Positions 53,982 through 62,742 of a stretch of 64,000 bases of DNA are shown here, piece after piece. The translations under genes were made by a program, and so were the position numbers. Origin of the DNA: an uncultured Ruminococcus sp. (GTDB lineage: Bacteria; Bacillota; Clostridia; Oscillospirales; Ruminococcaceae); NCBI GenBank assembly GCA_902762785.1, contig CACWPL010000005.1, positions 99,842 to 163,841 on the forward strand, in the 5' to 3' direction. Under the pieces are notes generated by a model that was given only the letters and a program-made list of their open reading frames with translations, was not told where the DNA came from and did no database searches. Numbering within the stretch: the stretch's first letter is position 1; each line of letters starts with the position of its first letter.

Positions 53982-54111
53982 GATGATTACCTCCTCTTTT
54001 GATAGGTCCCCGCGCAGAGGGCTTCCCTCTCGGGACGGGCGCACCGCCCCGGCCCTCCTGTGCAGGAACATTTCCAAAGCTCGTTCGCAGCATCGAGATG
54101 CTACTATTTTT

Positions 54112-54140
54112 ATTGTACAACATTTTTGTGCAGTTGTCAA
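54112..54140 (-). promoter_or_regulatory. Promoter of the GH5 cellulase gene
   Basis: Minus strand: TTGACA (54140-54135), 17 nt, TACAAT (54117-54112). The spacer includes CTGCACAAAAATGTTG, a degenerate half-site like the operator candidates at the LacI gene. Confidence 0.75.
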
Positions 54141-54182
54141 GTATCTATGTGAAGATGGCACGCATCTGCACTATGTAAAGAT

Positions 54183-54222
54183 GGCGCCGCCCGCCGTGCG
54201 CGGGGCATGGCGGGCGGTGAGG
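54183..54222 (-). terminator. Possible terminator after the Tim44-like gene
   Basis: A GC-rich 9-bp stem CCGCCCGCC/GGCGGGCGG with a 13-nt loop, then a weak CATCTTTA tail on the minus strand. Confidence 0.4.
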
Positions 54223-54235
54223 GGGTCTCTTGGTG

Positions 54236-55189
54236 TCACTTGGTCTGCTGCGAGAGGCCCTTGATGTTGGAGATGACCCAATCGAAGGAGTCGGTCGTGA
54301 GGACGCTGCCGCAGTATTCGCAGACGGCGCTGTGGTTGATGTCGACGTGGGCGCCGCAGAACGGGCAGGTCTGGCCGGTGGTGCCGGTGGACTCGGACGT
54401 GCGGGTGCCGGTCGTGCGGACGAGCGTCCACTCGTAGGTCATGAACTTCTCGCGCGTGTCGCTGCCGCGGACGACGGTGCCGGTGGCGTCGTCGGTCACA
54501 TAGTCCACGATGCGCGTGCGCAGCTCCGCGATCACGACATCCTGCGAATCGGTCTGCTTCCACCCGACGAGGTCCACGCTCAGCACGGAGATGCGGTCGA
54601 TGTGATTTGTCTGCCCCTTCGAGCGGTAGCGCTCGAGCTGCCGGTCAGACTGTGCATAGAGCGCATCCGTCAGGTAAGGACGCAGGCCGGAGATGTCCTT
54701 GGCCTGCCAGCCGTTTTGCAGCTGGACATAGAGGTTCGAGAGCTTCTCGCTGAACGCCTGCTGGTCGAAGGACGGATCGACGTCGGTATAGGCAGACATC
54801 GGCCGCAGATCCGCGCGGTCGGTGGGCTTGGCGCCGGTGTTGACGGGCTTCTGCTTCGGCTTGCTGCCGCTCGGGAGGTGCCCCAGGAAGTACAGCACAG
54901 CGATGATGATGAGGAACACCACCACGCCCTTCATGCCAAAGAGGGAATAGACGAAAAAAAACAGGGAAAACAAGTCATCGTCACTGCCGCTGGAGCTGCT
55001 GTCCCAGTCGTCATCGCCGCCCCAGTCGCCGCCCCAGTCGTCATTGCCGCCCCAGTCGCCGCCGTAGTCGTTGTTACCGGCGAAATCACCGAAATCGGCA
55101 TGGATGCCCATGGGCGCCGCGAGCATCATTGCGATGGCCGCGAGCAGGATCAGCACCGCGATCAGGTGCTTTTTATGGAAATGCTTCAT
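54236..55189 (-). CDS. Tim44-like domain membrane protein with zinc ribbon
   Basis: A 317-residue protein: signal or first membrane helix (about 8-30), a Gly/Asp/Trp-rich segment (GGDWGGNDDWGGDW), a second membrane helix (LFFFVYSLFGMKGVVVFLII), then a Tim44-like soluble domain (FDQQAFSEKLSNLYVQLQNGW; RISVLSVDLVGWKQ). The C-terminus has a zinc ribbon, CPFCGAHV with CEYCGSVL. This layout is common in Firmicutes and of unknown function. Start 55189 fits a ribosome site AAGGGGG and the promoter at 55226-55254. Confidence 0.83.
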   Translation of the reverse strand: MKHFHKKHLIAVLILLAAIAMMLAAPMGIHADFGDFAGNNDYGGDWGGNDDWGGDWGGDDDWDSSSSGSDDDLFSLFFFVYSLFGMKGVVVFLIIIAVLYFLGHLPSGSKPKQKPVNTGAKPTDRADLRPMSAYTDVDPSFDQQAFSEKLSNLYVQLQNGWQAKDISGLRPYLTDALYAQSDRQLERYRSKGQTNHIDRISVLSVDLVGWKQTDSQDVVIAELRTRIVDYVTDDATGTVVRGSDTREKFMTYEWTLVRTTGTRTSESTGTTGQTCPFCGAHVDINHSAVCEYCGSVLTTDSFDWVISNIKGLSQQTK

Positions 55190-55225
55190 GCAGGAGGTCC
55201 CCCTTGTCATGGAATCGTCATCCTT

Positions 55226-55254
55226 ATTATAGCATGATCTGGCGGGGATGTCTA
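55226..55254 (-). promoter_or_regulatory. Promoter of the Tim44-like gene
   Basis: Minus strand: TAGACA (55254-55249), 17 nt, TATAAT (55231-55226). Confidence 0.7.
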
Positions 55255-55277
55255 GTGTTTTTTTCGTTTTTGGCGAG

Positions 55278-55307
55278 ACAAAAACGCCCCCGCACATGCG
55301 GAGGCGT
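55278..55307 (-). terminator. Terminator of the glycolytic operon
   Basis: An 11-bp stem with one G-U pair (55284-55294 with 55297-55307), a 2-nt gap, then TTTTTG on the minus strand, right after gpmI. Confidence 0.88.
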
Positions 55308-55316
55308 TCGTGTGTC

Positions 55317-56834
55317 TTACAGAATCAGGCTCTTGCCGGTCATCTCGGCCGGCTGGGGGAGGCCCATGATCTTGAGCATGGTCGGGGCAAGGTCCGCAAG
55401 GACACCGCCCTCACGCACCTGCACGTCGCCCGCGCCCACGACGATGAACGGGACGGGGTTGGTCGTGTGTGCGGTGAACGGCGAGCCGTCCGGCTCCATC
55501 ATCTTGTCGGCATTGCCGTGGTCGGCGGTGATGAGTGCCACGCCGCCCTTGGCCACGATCTTGTCCACCATGCGGCCGACGCACTCGTCCACGGCCTCAA
55601 CGGCCTTGACAGCGGCATCGAACACGCCCGTATGGCCGACCATGTCGCAGTTGGCATAGTTCAGGATGATGACGTCATACTTGTCCGAGTCGATGGCCTC
55701 ACAAACGGCATCGCAGACCTCGTAAGCGCTCATCTCCGGCTTCATATCGAAGGTCTCGACGTCCGGGGACTTGATGAGGATGCGGTCCTCGCCCTCGAAC
55801 GTCTTCTCCTCGCCGCCGTTGAAGAAGAACGTGACATGCGCGTACTTCTGGGTCTCGGCGATGCGGAGCTGGGTCTTGCCGCACTTGGCCAGGTACTCGC
55901 CCATGGTCATGGTCAGCTCCTCGGGCGGGAAGGCGACCTCGACGTTCGGCATGGTGGCGTCGTACTGTGCCATGCAGACGAAATGTACCGGGAAATAGCC
56001 ATTTCTGCGCTCGAAGCCCTTGAACTCCGGGTCAACGAACGCGCGGGTGATCTGACGGGCGCGGTCGGGACGGAAGTTCGCGAATACCACCGAGTCGCCC
56101 TCGCGGATCGGCTCGCTGCCAGCGATCACGGTCGGGAGCATGAACTCGTCCGTGACCCCGTTCGCGTAGCTGTTCTTGATGGCCTGTACCGGGTCGGTCT
56201 CCTGCACGCCCTCGCCGTAAACGAGCGCCGCATAGGCCTTCTCGACACGATCCCACGCATTGTCACGATCCATCGCATAGAAGCGGCCGGAGATCACGCC
56301 GATCTTGCCCAGGCCGATCTCGCCGAGCTTGGCCACGGTCTCCTCCATGTACTCCGCCGCGGAGGACGGCGGCACGTCACGGCCGTCCAGGAAGGCGTGG
56401 ATGTAGACCTTCTCCAGACCGAACCGCTTCGCCATCTCCACGATGCCGAAGATGTGGGTCATGTGGGAGTGGACGCCGCCCGGGGACAGCAGGCCCATGA
56501 TGTGCAGGGCGGAGCCGTTCTTCTTGGCGTTCTCCATGGAATGCACCATCGCCGGATTCTCGAAGAAGTCGCCGTCCTCGATGGACTTGGTGATCTTCAC
56601 GAGCTGCTGGTATACGATGCGGCCGGCGCCGATGTTCGTGTGGCCGACCTCGGAGTTGCCCATCTGCCCATCCGGCAGGCCGACATCCAGGCCCGATGCA
56701 CCGATGATGGTGTTCGGCCCCTGCATGTAGCGGTCGAGATTCGGCTTCTTCGCCGCCATGATGGCGTTGCCGTAGGAGTCAGGGTTGTAGCCGTAGCCGT
56801 CCATGATGATGAGAGCGACTGGTTTCTTTGCCAT
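55317..56834 (-). CDS. gpmI: 2,3-bisphosphoglycerate-independent phosphoglycerate mutase
   Basis: Interconverts 3- and 2-phosphoglycerate using two manganese ions. Alkaline-phosphatase fold: N-terminal ALIIMDGYG, the catalytic Ser in GQMGNSEVGHTNIGAGR, and metal ligands in NYANCDMVGHTG and ITADHGNAD. Length 505 is normal. Start ATG 56834 is nine nt after AAAGG. Last gene of the pgk-tpiA-gpmI series. Confidence 0.96.
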   Translation of the reverse strand: MAKKPVALIIMDGYGYNPDSYGNAIMAAKKPNLDRYMQGPNTIIGASGLDVGLPDGQMGNSEVGHTNIGAGRIVYQQLVKITKSIEDGDFFENPAMVHSMENAKKNGSALHIMGLLSPGGVHSHMTHIFGIVEMAKRFGLEKVYIHAFLDGRDVPPSSAAEYMEETVAKLGEIGLGKIGVISGRFYAMDRDNAWDRVEKAYAALVYGEGVQETDPVQAIKNSYANGVTDEFMLPTVIAGSEPIREGDSVVFANFRPDRARQITRAFVDPEFKGFERRNGYFPVHFVCMAQYDATMPNVEVAFPPEELTMTMGEYLAKCGKTQLRIAETQKYAHVTFFFNGGEEKTFEGEDRILIKSPDVETFDMKPEMSAYEVCDAVCEAIDSDKYDVIILNYANCDMVGHTGVFDAAVKAVEAVDECVGRMVDKIVAKGGVALITADHGNADKMMEPDGSPFTAHTTNPVPFIVVGAGDVQVREGGVLADLAPTMLKIMGLPQPAEMTGKSLIL

Positions 56835-56976
56835 AGTCATCTACCTTTCATATTGTAAAAGAGTTTCGCCGCAAACTTTTTTTGCGAAAAAAAGCTTGAT
56901 CAAAAAAACGGTCTTGACGTGATGAGGGATCGATCAACACGCGATGCGGGTGCAGGGCGGCAAAAACGCCGCGTCC

Positions 56977-57666
56977 TCACGTCAGCACCCCAACGAGCCC
57001 CGTCTCCTGCGAGAGGAGCACGGCCTTGGGATAATAGTCGGCCAGATAGAACACCACCGCGCCCGCCGCCTCCTCGTCCGAGAGGCGGAGCATCCGCGCC
57101 GTCCATGTGCGCTTGTTCTCGTCGTCGTCGAGGCGCGTCAGGCCGATGCCCTCATAATAGCGCATGTACTGCCCCACCGTCAGGGCGTCCGTGTGGAACA
57201 CCAGAAACGACGAGGGATGGTAGTCCTGCGCCGGGATGCTCCCCTGCGTGCGGAAGGAGTAGCCCTCGCACACGTCCGGGAGATATTCGGGCAGGAGGCG
57301 TTCGTAATACTCCGCATTATCGCCAAAAACGCCGGTCGCATAGTCCCAGCGTTTGAGGCGGTACATCGCCTTCGTCTTGGTGAAGCCGCAGAGCACAGCG
57401 AGCGGCAGATAGTACGCGATGATCGCGCACGCCGTCACAGCCCACGCGACATACATCACCGCGACCGACCAGCAAAAGCGCTTCGCGAGCTTCCAGACCA
57501 CGCCCAGACCGAGCGAGCATCCGACCGCGATGAGCGCGAGCGGCTCGGAGATGGCGGAGGTCATCATCAGCGCGTAGAGCCACACAGGGAAGATGATGTG
57601 CAGCACGAGCACGCCGCTGTTGACCGCCGCCCACCCGGAGCGTTTTTTGCGATGTTTAGCCCTCAA
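56977..57666 (-). CDS. Hypothetical membrane protein in the glycolytic operon
   Basis: A 229-residue protein with three or four N-terminal membrane helices (about 14-110) and a soluble C-terminal half (about 120-229). No family recognised. The frame begins with TTG at 57666, overlapping the tpiA stop by 11 nt; the weak start makes the exact N-terminus uncertain. It lies between tpiA and gpmI on the same strand and is likely co-transcribed. Confidence 0.65.
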   Translation of the reverse strand: MRAKHRKKRSGWAAVNSGVLVLHIIFPVWLYALMMTSAISEPLALIAVGCSLGLGVVWKLAKRFCWSVAVMYVAWAVTACAIIAYYLPLAVLCGFTKTKAMYRLKRWDYATGVFGDNAEYYERLLPEYLPDVCEGYSFRTQGSIPAQDYHPSSFLVFHTDALTVGQYMRYYEGIGLTRLDDDENKRTWTARMLRLSDEEAAGAVVFYLADYYPKAVLLSQETGLVGVLT

Positions 57667-58432
57667 CTGCCGCCTGAACGATGATGTTGAAGTCCTCGGC
57701 CTTCAGAGAAGCGCCGCCGATCAGACCGCCGTCGATGTCGGGCTTTGCCAGCAGCTCGGCTGCGTTCTTGGCGTTCATGGAGCCGCCGTACTGGATGGTC
57801 ACGGCCTGTGCGGTCTCCTCGTCATACAGCTTGGCGAGCTGGGCACGGATGAAGGCGCAGACCTCCTGTGCCTGATCCGGGGTCGCGGTCAGGCCGGTGC
57901 CGATCGCCCAAACGGGCTCGTAAGCGATGACGACCTTCTTCACGTCCTCCTTGGACACCTCCCACAGATCCAGCTTGATCTGACGGGCGATGACCTCCTC
58001 GGTGATGTTGCACTGACGCTCCCACTTGAGCTCGCCCACGCAAACGATCGGCTTGAGGCCGGCGGCCAGGGCAGCCGCGGTGCGCTTGTTGACGGTCTCA
58101 TCGGTCTCGCCGAAATACTGACGGCGCTCGGAATGGCCGATCACGACGTACTCGACGCCGATCTCGGTCAGCATGTCAGCCGAGATCTCGCCGGTGAAAG
58201 CGCCGGACTTCTCGAAGTGTACGTTCTCCGCGCCGACCTTCACATTGGAGCCAGCGGTCGCAGTCACAGCGGTCTCCAGGTTCGTGAAGGGCACGCAGAT
58301 GATGACCTCTACCTTGCCCTCGGCGTTCGCCACGAGGGGCTTGATGGCCTCGATCAGTGCCTTGGCCTCGGGACGGGTCTTGTTCATCTTCCAGTTACCG
58401 GCGATGATCGCCTTTCTTACAGACTTGTTCAT
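57656..58432 (-). CDS. tpiA: Triosephosphate isomerase
   Basis: Interconverts dihydroxyacetone phosphate and glyceraldehyde 3-phosphate. Conserved AGNWKMNKT, VIGHSERR (catalytic His), AYEPVWAIGTG (catalytic Glu and loop 6) and IQYGGSMN. 258 residues. ATG at 58432 follows AAAGGAG. Confidence 0.97.
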   Translation of the reverse strand: MNKSVRKAIIAGNWKMNKTRPEAKALIEAIKPLVANAEGKVEVIICVPFTNLETAVTATAGSNVKVGAENVHFEKSGAFTGEISADMLTEIGVEYVVIGHSERRQYFGETDETVNKRTAAALAAGLKPIVCVGELKWERQCNITEEVIARQIKLDLWEVSKEDVKKVVIAYEPVWAIGTGLTATPDQAQEVCAFIRAQLAKLYDEETAQAVTIQYGGSMNAKNAAELLAKPDIDGGLIGGASLKAEDFNIIVQAAVEG

Positions 58433-58516
58433 GGTCTTAAACTCCTTTATATCGCGTTGATTTTGCGTATGATCGCAGGATCTGCGCCTGCGTCTCATCG
58501 GCCTTTGGCCGCAGCG

Positions 58517-58861
58517 TCACACTTCCTCGAGCTCGTCGAGGTCGTCGTAGTCGTCGGAGTCGTCTTCGACGAATTCCTCATTGTGCAGGTCATTATCGCT
58601 GAGCACCTTGATCCCGTTCTTCACGGGCGAGATCATGAAGCCCACGATGACGCCGGTCAGGAAGCCGACCGCTGCCGCCGTGATGATGGGCGTATGCTCA
58701 TAGTTCAGGATGCGCGTGATGGCGTCCTTTTTCTTCTGGCGCACGGTCTTGGCGGCCTCCACGACGGCCGGGGGCACCTCGACGGTGCGCAGGCTCAGCT
58801 CCGGGACCTTGATGGTCACGGGCGCCGCGTCCTTCTTGAACAGAGTATCCTCAAAGAGCAT
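58517..58861 (-). CDS. Small single-pass membrane protein between pgk and tpiA
   Basis: A 114-residue protein: soluble N-terminal part, one membrane helix (about 58-78, ITAAAVGFLTGVIVGFMI) and a strongly acidic tail (DDSDDYDDLDELEEV). No known family. ATG at 58861 follows GAGGTGA. In line with pgk and tpiA, so co-expressed with glycolytic enzymes; a tether or regulator is possible but unproven. Confidence 0.75.
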   Translation of the reverse strand: MLFEDTLFKKDAAPVTIKVPELSLRTVEVPPAVVEAAKTVRQKKKDAITRILNYEHTPIITAAAVGFLTGVIVGFMISPVKNGIKVLSDNDLHNEEFVEDDSDDYDDLDELEEV

Positions 58862-58944
58862 GTCGTTCACCTCATTTTCCCATATCTATGGTATGACGAT
58901 CCCCTGCCGTCTTCACAGGCGGCAGGGTATCGGTCGTATCGGTC

Positions 58945-60165
58945 TTACTTCTCGGCGATGACTGCCACGCCCGGGAGCACCTTGCCCTCGAGATACTCGA
59001 GAGAAGCGCCGCCGCCGGTGGAGATGTGGCTCATCTTGTCAGCGAAGCCGAGCTGCATCACGGCTGCCGCGGAGTCGCCGCCGCCGATGATGGTGGTCGC
59101 ATCGGTCTCAGCGAGCGCCTTGGCCACTGCGATGGTGCCCTGTGCGAGGGTCGGGTTCTCGAACACGCCCATCGGGCCGTTCCAAACGACGGTCTTCGCG
59201 GACTTCACAGCGTCAGCGAACAGCTTCTGGGTCTCGGTGCCGATGTCCAGGCCCATCTTGTCAGCGGGGATCTCGCTGGACTTCACGTTCTCGATGGCGA
59301 TCGGTGCGTCGATCGGATCCGGGAAGGAAGCAGCGACAGCGGTGTCGACCGGCAGGAGGATCTTCTTGCCGAGCTGCTCTGCCTTGGCGAGCATCTCCTT
59401 GCAGTAATCGAGCTTCTCATCGTCCACGAGGGAGGTACCGATGGAGCCGCCCTGCGCCTTGATGAAGGTGTAGGCCATGCCGCCGCCGATGATGAGGGTA
59501 TCGCACTTCTCGAGCAGGTTGGAGATGACGTTCAGCTTGTCTGCCACCTTGGCACCGCCGAGGATGGCGACGAACGGACGTACCGGCACCTCAACGGCGT
59601 TGCCGAGGTACTTGATCTCCTTCTGCATCAGGTAGCCGACTGCGGTCTCCTTGACGAACTTGGCGACGCCGGCGGTAGAGGCATGTGCGCGGTGTGCGGA
59701 GCCGAAGGCATCCATCACGAACACCTGGCCGTCCACGAGGTCAGCGAGCTCCTTGGCGAAGGCCTCGCCGTTCTTGGTCTCCTCAGCGCCGCGGAAGCGG
59801 GTGTTCTGGAGAACGACGATCTCGCCGTCCTTCATGGCAGCGACAGCGGCCTTGGCATTCTCGCCGACAACGGTATCATCGTTGGCGAAGGTGACCTTGG
59901 CAGAAACGAGCTCGGCCAGACGGTCAGCCGCCGGCTTCAGGGAGAACTTCTCCTCCGGGCCGTTCTTCGGCTTGCCGAGGTGGGAGCACAGTACGACCTT
60001 CGCACCGTTCTCGACCAGCTTGTTGATGGTCGGCAGAGCGGCCTGGATGCGGTTGTCGTTGGTGATGACGCCGTCCTTGAGCGGGACATTGAAGTCCACT
60101 CTGACGAGGACCTTCTTGCCCTTAACGTCGATGTCCTCTACGGTCACTTTGTTCAAACCTGCCAT
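58945..60165 (-). CDS. pgk: Phosphoglycerate kinase
   Basis: ATP-forming step of glycolysis. N-terminal [16 protein letters not shown], substrate-binding [11 protein letters not shown], and C-terminal nucleotide site [34 protein letters not shown]. Length 406 is slightly longer than most, otherwise typical. First gene of the operon; gapdh is not adjacent. Confidence 0.97.
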   Translation of the reverse strand: MAGLNKVTVEDIDVKGKKVLVRVDFNVPLKDGVITNDNRIQAALPTINKLVENGAKVVLCSHLGKPKNGPEEKFSLKPAADRLAELVSAKVTFANDDTVVGENAKAAVAAMKDGEIVVLQNTRFRGAEETKNGEAFAKELADLVDGQVFVMDAFGSAHRAHASTAGVAKFVKETAVGYLMQKEIKYLGNAVEVPVRPFVAILGGAKVADKLNVISNLLEKCDTLIIGGGMAYTFIKAQGGSIGTSLVDDEKLDYCKEMLAKAEQLGKKILLPVDTAVAASFPDPIDAPIAIENVKSSEIPADKMGLDIGTETQKLFADAVKSAKTVVWNGPMGVFENPTLAQGTIAVAKALAETDATTIIGGGDSAAAVMQLGFADKMSHISTGGGASLEYLEGKVLPGVAVIAEK

Positions 60166-60241
60166 TGTTATGACATCCTTTCAAGTAAATTACCCTTTTT
60201 CGGGCTCTTCGCGCGTCCATTCCCGGCCGCGCAGGCAGTCT

Positions 60242-60257
60242 TGACAGTTCTCTGTCA
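60242..60257. promoter_or_regulatory. Inverted repeat in the pgk leader
   Basis: TGACAG-TTCT-CTGTCA, a 6-bp perfect dyad 15 nt downstream of the pgk -10 box. It could be an operator or a 5' stabilising hairpin. Confidence 0.4.
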
Positions 60258-60271
60258 GACTCTCCTCTACT

Positions 60272-60300
60272 ATTATACACTATTTTTCCTGAAATGGCAA
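60272..60300 (-). promoter_or_regulatory. Promoter of the glycolytic operon
   Basis: Minus strand: TTGCCA (60300-60295), 17 nt, TATAAT (60277-60272). Confidence 0.82.
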
Positions 60301-60403
60301 GAGGTATTTTTTAAATTTTTCAATATCACGCGCAGCGGCCGTCTGCTGATACACCCTGCTTTTCTTAGCAGCACGACGTTCGTGTGACCCCGGTCGCCCC
60401 ACA

Positions 60404-60501
60404 CCCCCTGGCCCCCTCTCCCCGTCCGGGGAGAGGGGAATCAGTAGGCGGCCCTGCGGGCCGCCGCCGCTTTTTCCGCCGCCTGCCGGCGGCGGTATCA
60501 A
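60404..60501. repeat. Structured intergenic repeat, copy 1
   Basis: Three consecutive hairpins: CCCCTCTCCCC/GGGGAGAGGGG (60413-60438), GGCGGCCC/GGGCCGCC (60447-60465), and CCGCCGCC/GGCGGCGG (60476-60495). GCCGCTTTTT links the second and third, and TATCAA ends the unit. A second copy is at 63903-63995. It fills the gap between the pgk promoter and the nucleoside phosphorylase gene; the rest of 60301-60600 holds nothing recognised. Confidence 0.85.
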
Positions 60502-60600
60502 AAAAGCGCCAAATGATAAAAATGAGGTTTTTCGACAAGCTGCGCCCCGGCGCGTGAGCGCGGGGGCGAACGTTCCAAAGCAGATGCGGCCCGGATGGGG

Positions 60601-61905
60601 TCACGCATCCACGATCTTGTGGATCATGGGGATGGGCGCGGGGGCGGTGTCGGTGAGGGAGACGGCGGCGCGGATGCGGGCGGCGGCGGCCTCACAGCGG
60701 GCGGGCGTGCTGCCGTAGACCGTGAACAGGGGGTCGCCGCTGTTCACGGCATCGCCGACCGCACAGTGCAGCCGCACGCCGGCGCCGTAGTCGATCGCGT
60801 CCAGGCCGGACGCACGTCCGGCACCAAGTCCCAGGCACGCGAGCCCGATCTCCTCGCTGACGATCCCCGCGATATAGCCCGCGCGGTCGGCCGTGACCGT
60901 CATCTGCTCGGCGGCCTGCGGGAGGCGTCTGACGTCGTCACAAACAGACGCATCGCCGCCCTGCGCCGCGATCATCGCGCGGAGCTTCTCGAGCGCTGCA
61001 CCGCTCGCGACGGCCTCCTCCGCCATCTGCCGGCACGCGACCACGTCGCCCATGCCGCTGAGCGTCAGCATCTGCGCCGCGAGCGCACAGGACAGGTCGC
61101 AGAGCGCACCGGGCGCCTCCCCGCGCAGCACCTGCACTGCCTCCTCGACCTCGAGGGCGTTGCCGACGCAATTGCCGAGCGGGGCGTTCATGTCCGTGAT
61201 GACCGCGCGGACGCGGCGGCCTGCCTGCGTCCCCACACGCACCATCGTCTCCGCGAGGAGGACGGCCTGCTCCGGCGTCTTCATGAAAGCGCCGCTGCCG
61301 TACTTCACGTCGAGGAGGATGCCGTCCGCGCCGAGGGCGAGCTTCTTCGAGAGGATGCTCGCGCAGATCAGCGGGATGCTGTCCACCGTGGCCGTGCGGT
61401 CGCGCAGGGCGTACATCTTCTTGTCCGCCGGGCAGATGTGGCCGCTCTGCGAGATGACCGCGCACCCGATGTCCCGCACCTGCGCGAGGAACTGCTCCTG
61501 CGGCATCGTCACCGAGAAGCCCGGGATGCTCTCGAGCTTGTCGATCGTACCGCCCGTGAAGCCCAGGCCGCGGCCGGACATCTTCGCGACATGCGCCCCG
61601 CACGCCGCCGCGATGGGCGTGCAGATGAGCGTCGTCTTGTCGCCGATGCCGCCGGTGCTGTGCTTGTCGACGGTCGGGGCGCCGATGGCGGAGAGGTCGA
61701 GGCAGTCGCCGGAATCGCGCATGGTCAGCGTGAGCGCGGTGGTCTCCGCCTCCGTCAGTCCCTGACAGCAGACCGCCATGAGCCAGGCGGCCATCATCTC
61801 GTCCGGGATCTCCCCGGCGGTGAAGCCCTCCACGAGGAAGCGGATCTCGGCCTCCGTCAGGGGGATGAGGCGGCGGGTCTTTTGGATGAGGTCATAGGTC
61901 TGCAT
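60601..61905 (-). CDS. Pyrimidine-nucleoside phosphorylase / thymidine phosphorylase
   Basis: Salvage enzyme splitting thymidine, deoxyuridine or uridine with phosphate. Signature block near residue 80 is DKHSTGGIGDKTTL (phosphate site), followed by KMSGRGLGFTGGTIDKLE and YALRDRTATVDS (with Arg and Ser ligands), then DVKYGSGAFMKT. Length 434 is normal. ATG at 61905 follows AAAGGAGG. It is downstream of a small zinc-ribbon membrane gene and probably shares its promoter. Confidence 0.94.
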   Translation of the reverse strand: MQTYDLIQKTRRLIPLTEAEIRFLVEGFTAGEIPDEMMAAWLMAVCCQGLTEAETTALTLTMRDSGDCLDLSAIGAPTVDKHSTGGIGDKTTLICTPIAAACGAHVAKMSGRGLGFTGGTIDKLESIPGFSVTMPQEQFLAQVRDIGCAVISQSGHICPADKKMYALRDRTATVDSIPLICASILSKKLALGADGILLDVKYGSGAFMKTPEQAVLLAETMVRVGTQAGRRVRAVITDMNAPLGNCVGNALEVEEAVQVLRGEAPGALCDLSCALAAQMLTLSGMGDVVACRQMAEEAVASGAALEKLRAMIAAQGGDASVCDDVRRLPQAAEQMTVTADRAGYIAGIVSEEIGLACLGLGAGRASGLDAIDYGAGVRLHCAVGDAVNSGDPLFTVYGSTPARCEAAAARIRAAVSLTDTAPAPIPMIHKIVDA

Positions 61906-61953
61906 GGGGCATCCTCCTTTTGTGATGATGATAGGCAACATCTCGCGGGCATG

Positions 61954-62157
61954 TCACTCCCCGAGCTTGCGCCCGCAGATGGGGCAGTATTTCGCGACCT
62001 TGCGTTCCCCGGGCGCCATCTCCCGGTAGGCGATGAGGGCGCTTCCCTCCTTGCAGAAGTCGCAGGTCTCCTTCTTCTCCGGCTCGGACGGCAGGATCAG
62101 GGATAGTCCTGCTAAACAGCAAATGATCATCACGAACCACATCAGTTCATCATCCAT
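61954..62157 (-). CDS. Small membrane protein with Cys pairs
   Basis: A 67-residue protein: one N-terminal membrane helix (LMWFVMIICCLAGLSLIL) and a soluble part with CDFC and CPICGRKLGE, a rubredoxin-like knuckle that could bind zinc. ATG at 62157 follows GGGAGGGG. Longer in-frame starts upstream lie beyond the promoter. Function unknown. Confidence 0.72.
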   Translation of the reverse strand: MDDELMWFVMIICCLAGLSLILPSEPEKKETCDFCKEGSALIAYREMAPGERKVAKYCPICGRKLGE

Positions 62158-62194
62158 CGCCGTCCCCTCCCTTCTGCACCGGCTCTTTGCCTTT

Positions 62195-62223
62195 ATTATA
62201 CCACATTTTGACACCAAGTGCAA
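62195..62223 (-). promoter_or_regulatory. Promoter of the zinc-ribbon/phosphorylase genes
   Basis: Minus strand: TTGCAC (62223-62218), 17 nt, TATAAT (62200-62195). Confidence 0.75.
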
Positions 62224-62299
62224 GAGGGAGATGCGGCGCGGCGCATATCTTTCCCCGCGCCATGCCATACTATCTAAAAAAGAAAGGCAGGTGACGTCC

Positions 62300-62635
62300 A
62301 TGCGCATCCGGATGACGCCCATTTTGCTGACGGCGATGGCGGTCGCGGCGGTGGTCGTGATCGTGTCGGCGGGACAGGGCATCGCGCGGGACAAGGCCGA
62401 GCGTGCGGCGTTCGAGGCCTCCGTCGAGGCCGCAAGGTCGGCGCCGGACGGCTTTATTCTGGGGCTCTGGGACGGACGTCTCGCGTTCTTCCGGGAGAAC
62501 GCCGCGCAGCCGTTCCGCGTCCTCGAGCTGGAGACCGTCCTCCTCCCCGCCGCCGACCGCGCCGCCCTCGCCGACGGCATCCATGCGGCGGATATGGCGA
62601 CATTGCGTGCGATGGCGGAGGACTATCTGCCGTGA
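62300..62635 (+). CDS. Small membrane-anchored or secreted protein, unknown
   Basis: A 111-residue protein with an N-terminal hydrophobic helix (ILLTAMAVAAVVVIVSAG) and a soluble part with FILGLWDGRLAFFRENAAQPFRVLE, resembling the short YuzA/BofC-like C-terminal domains found in some Firmicutes, though this is not a firm match. ATG at 62300 follows GGCAGGTGA. Ends 44 nt before a strong terminator. Confidence 0.65.
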   Translation: MRIRMTPILLTAMAVAAVVVIVSAGQGIARDKAERAAFEASVEAARSAPDGFILGLWDGRLAFFRENAAQPFRVLELETVLLPAADRAALADGIHAADMATLRAMAEDYLP

Positions 62636-62678
62636 AAAAAGCCCCGCGTCCTCTAAGTCAGATACCCATTTAGAAGTT

Positions 62679-62718
62679 CTGCCCCTAAGTGTCTCGAAGC
62701 GCTTAGGGGCAGTTTTTT
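62679..62718 (+). terminator. Terminator after the small membrane-protein gene
   Basis: Perfect 11-bp stem CTGCCCCTAAG/CTTAGGGGCAG with a 12-nt loop, then TTTTTT on the plus strand. It also marks the left edge of the AT-rich hydrolase segment. Confidence 0.88.
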
Positions 62719-62742
62719 CAACTGTTAAAATAAATCAGGATC

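Noticed and set aside
54162-54235. Short direct repeats GCACTATGTAAAGATG near the GH5 upstream region as an operator
   Set aside because: Lies upstream of the -35 box without symmetry; the match to the TTGCAC motif is too short.
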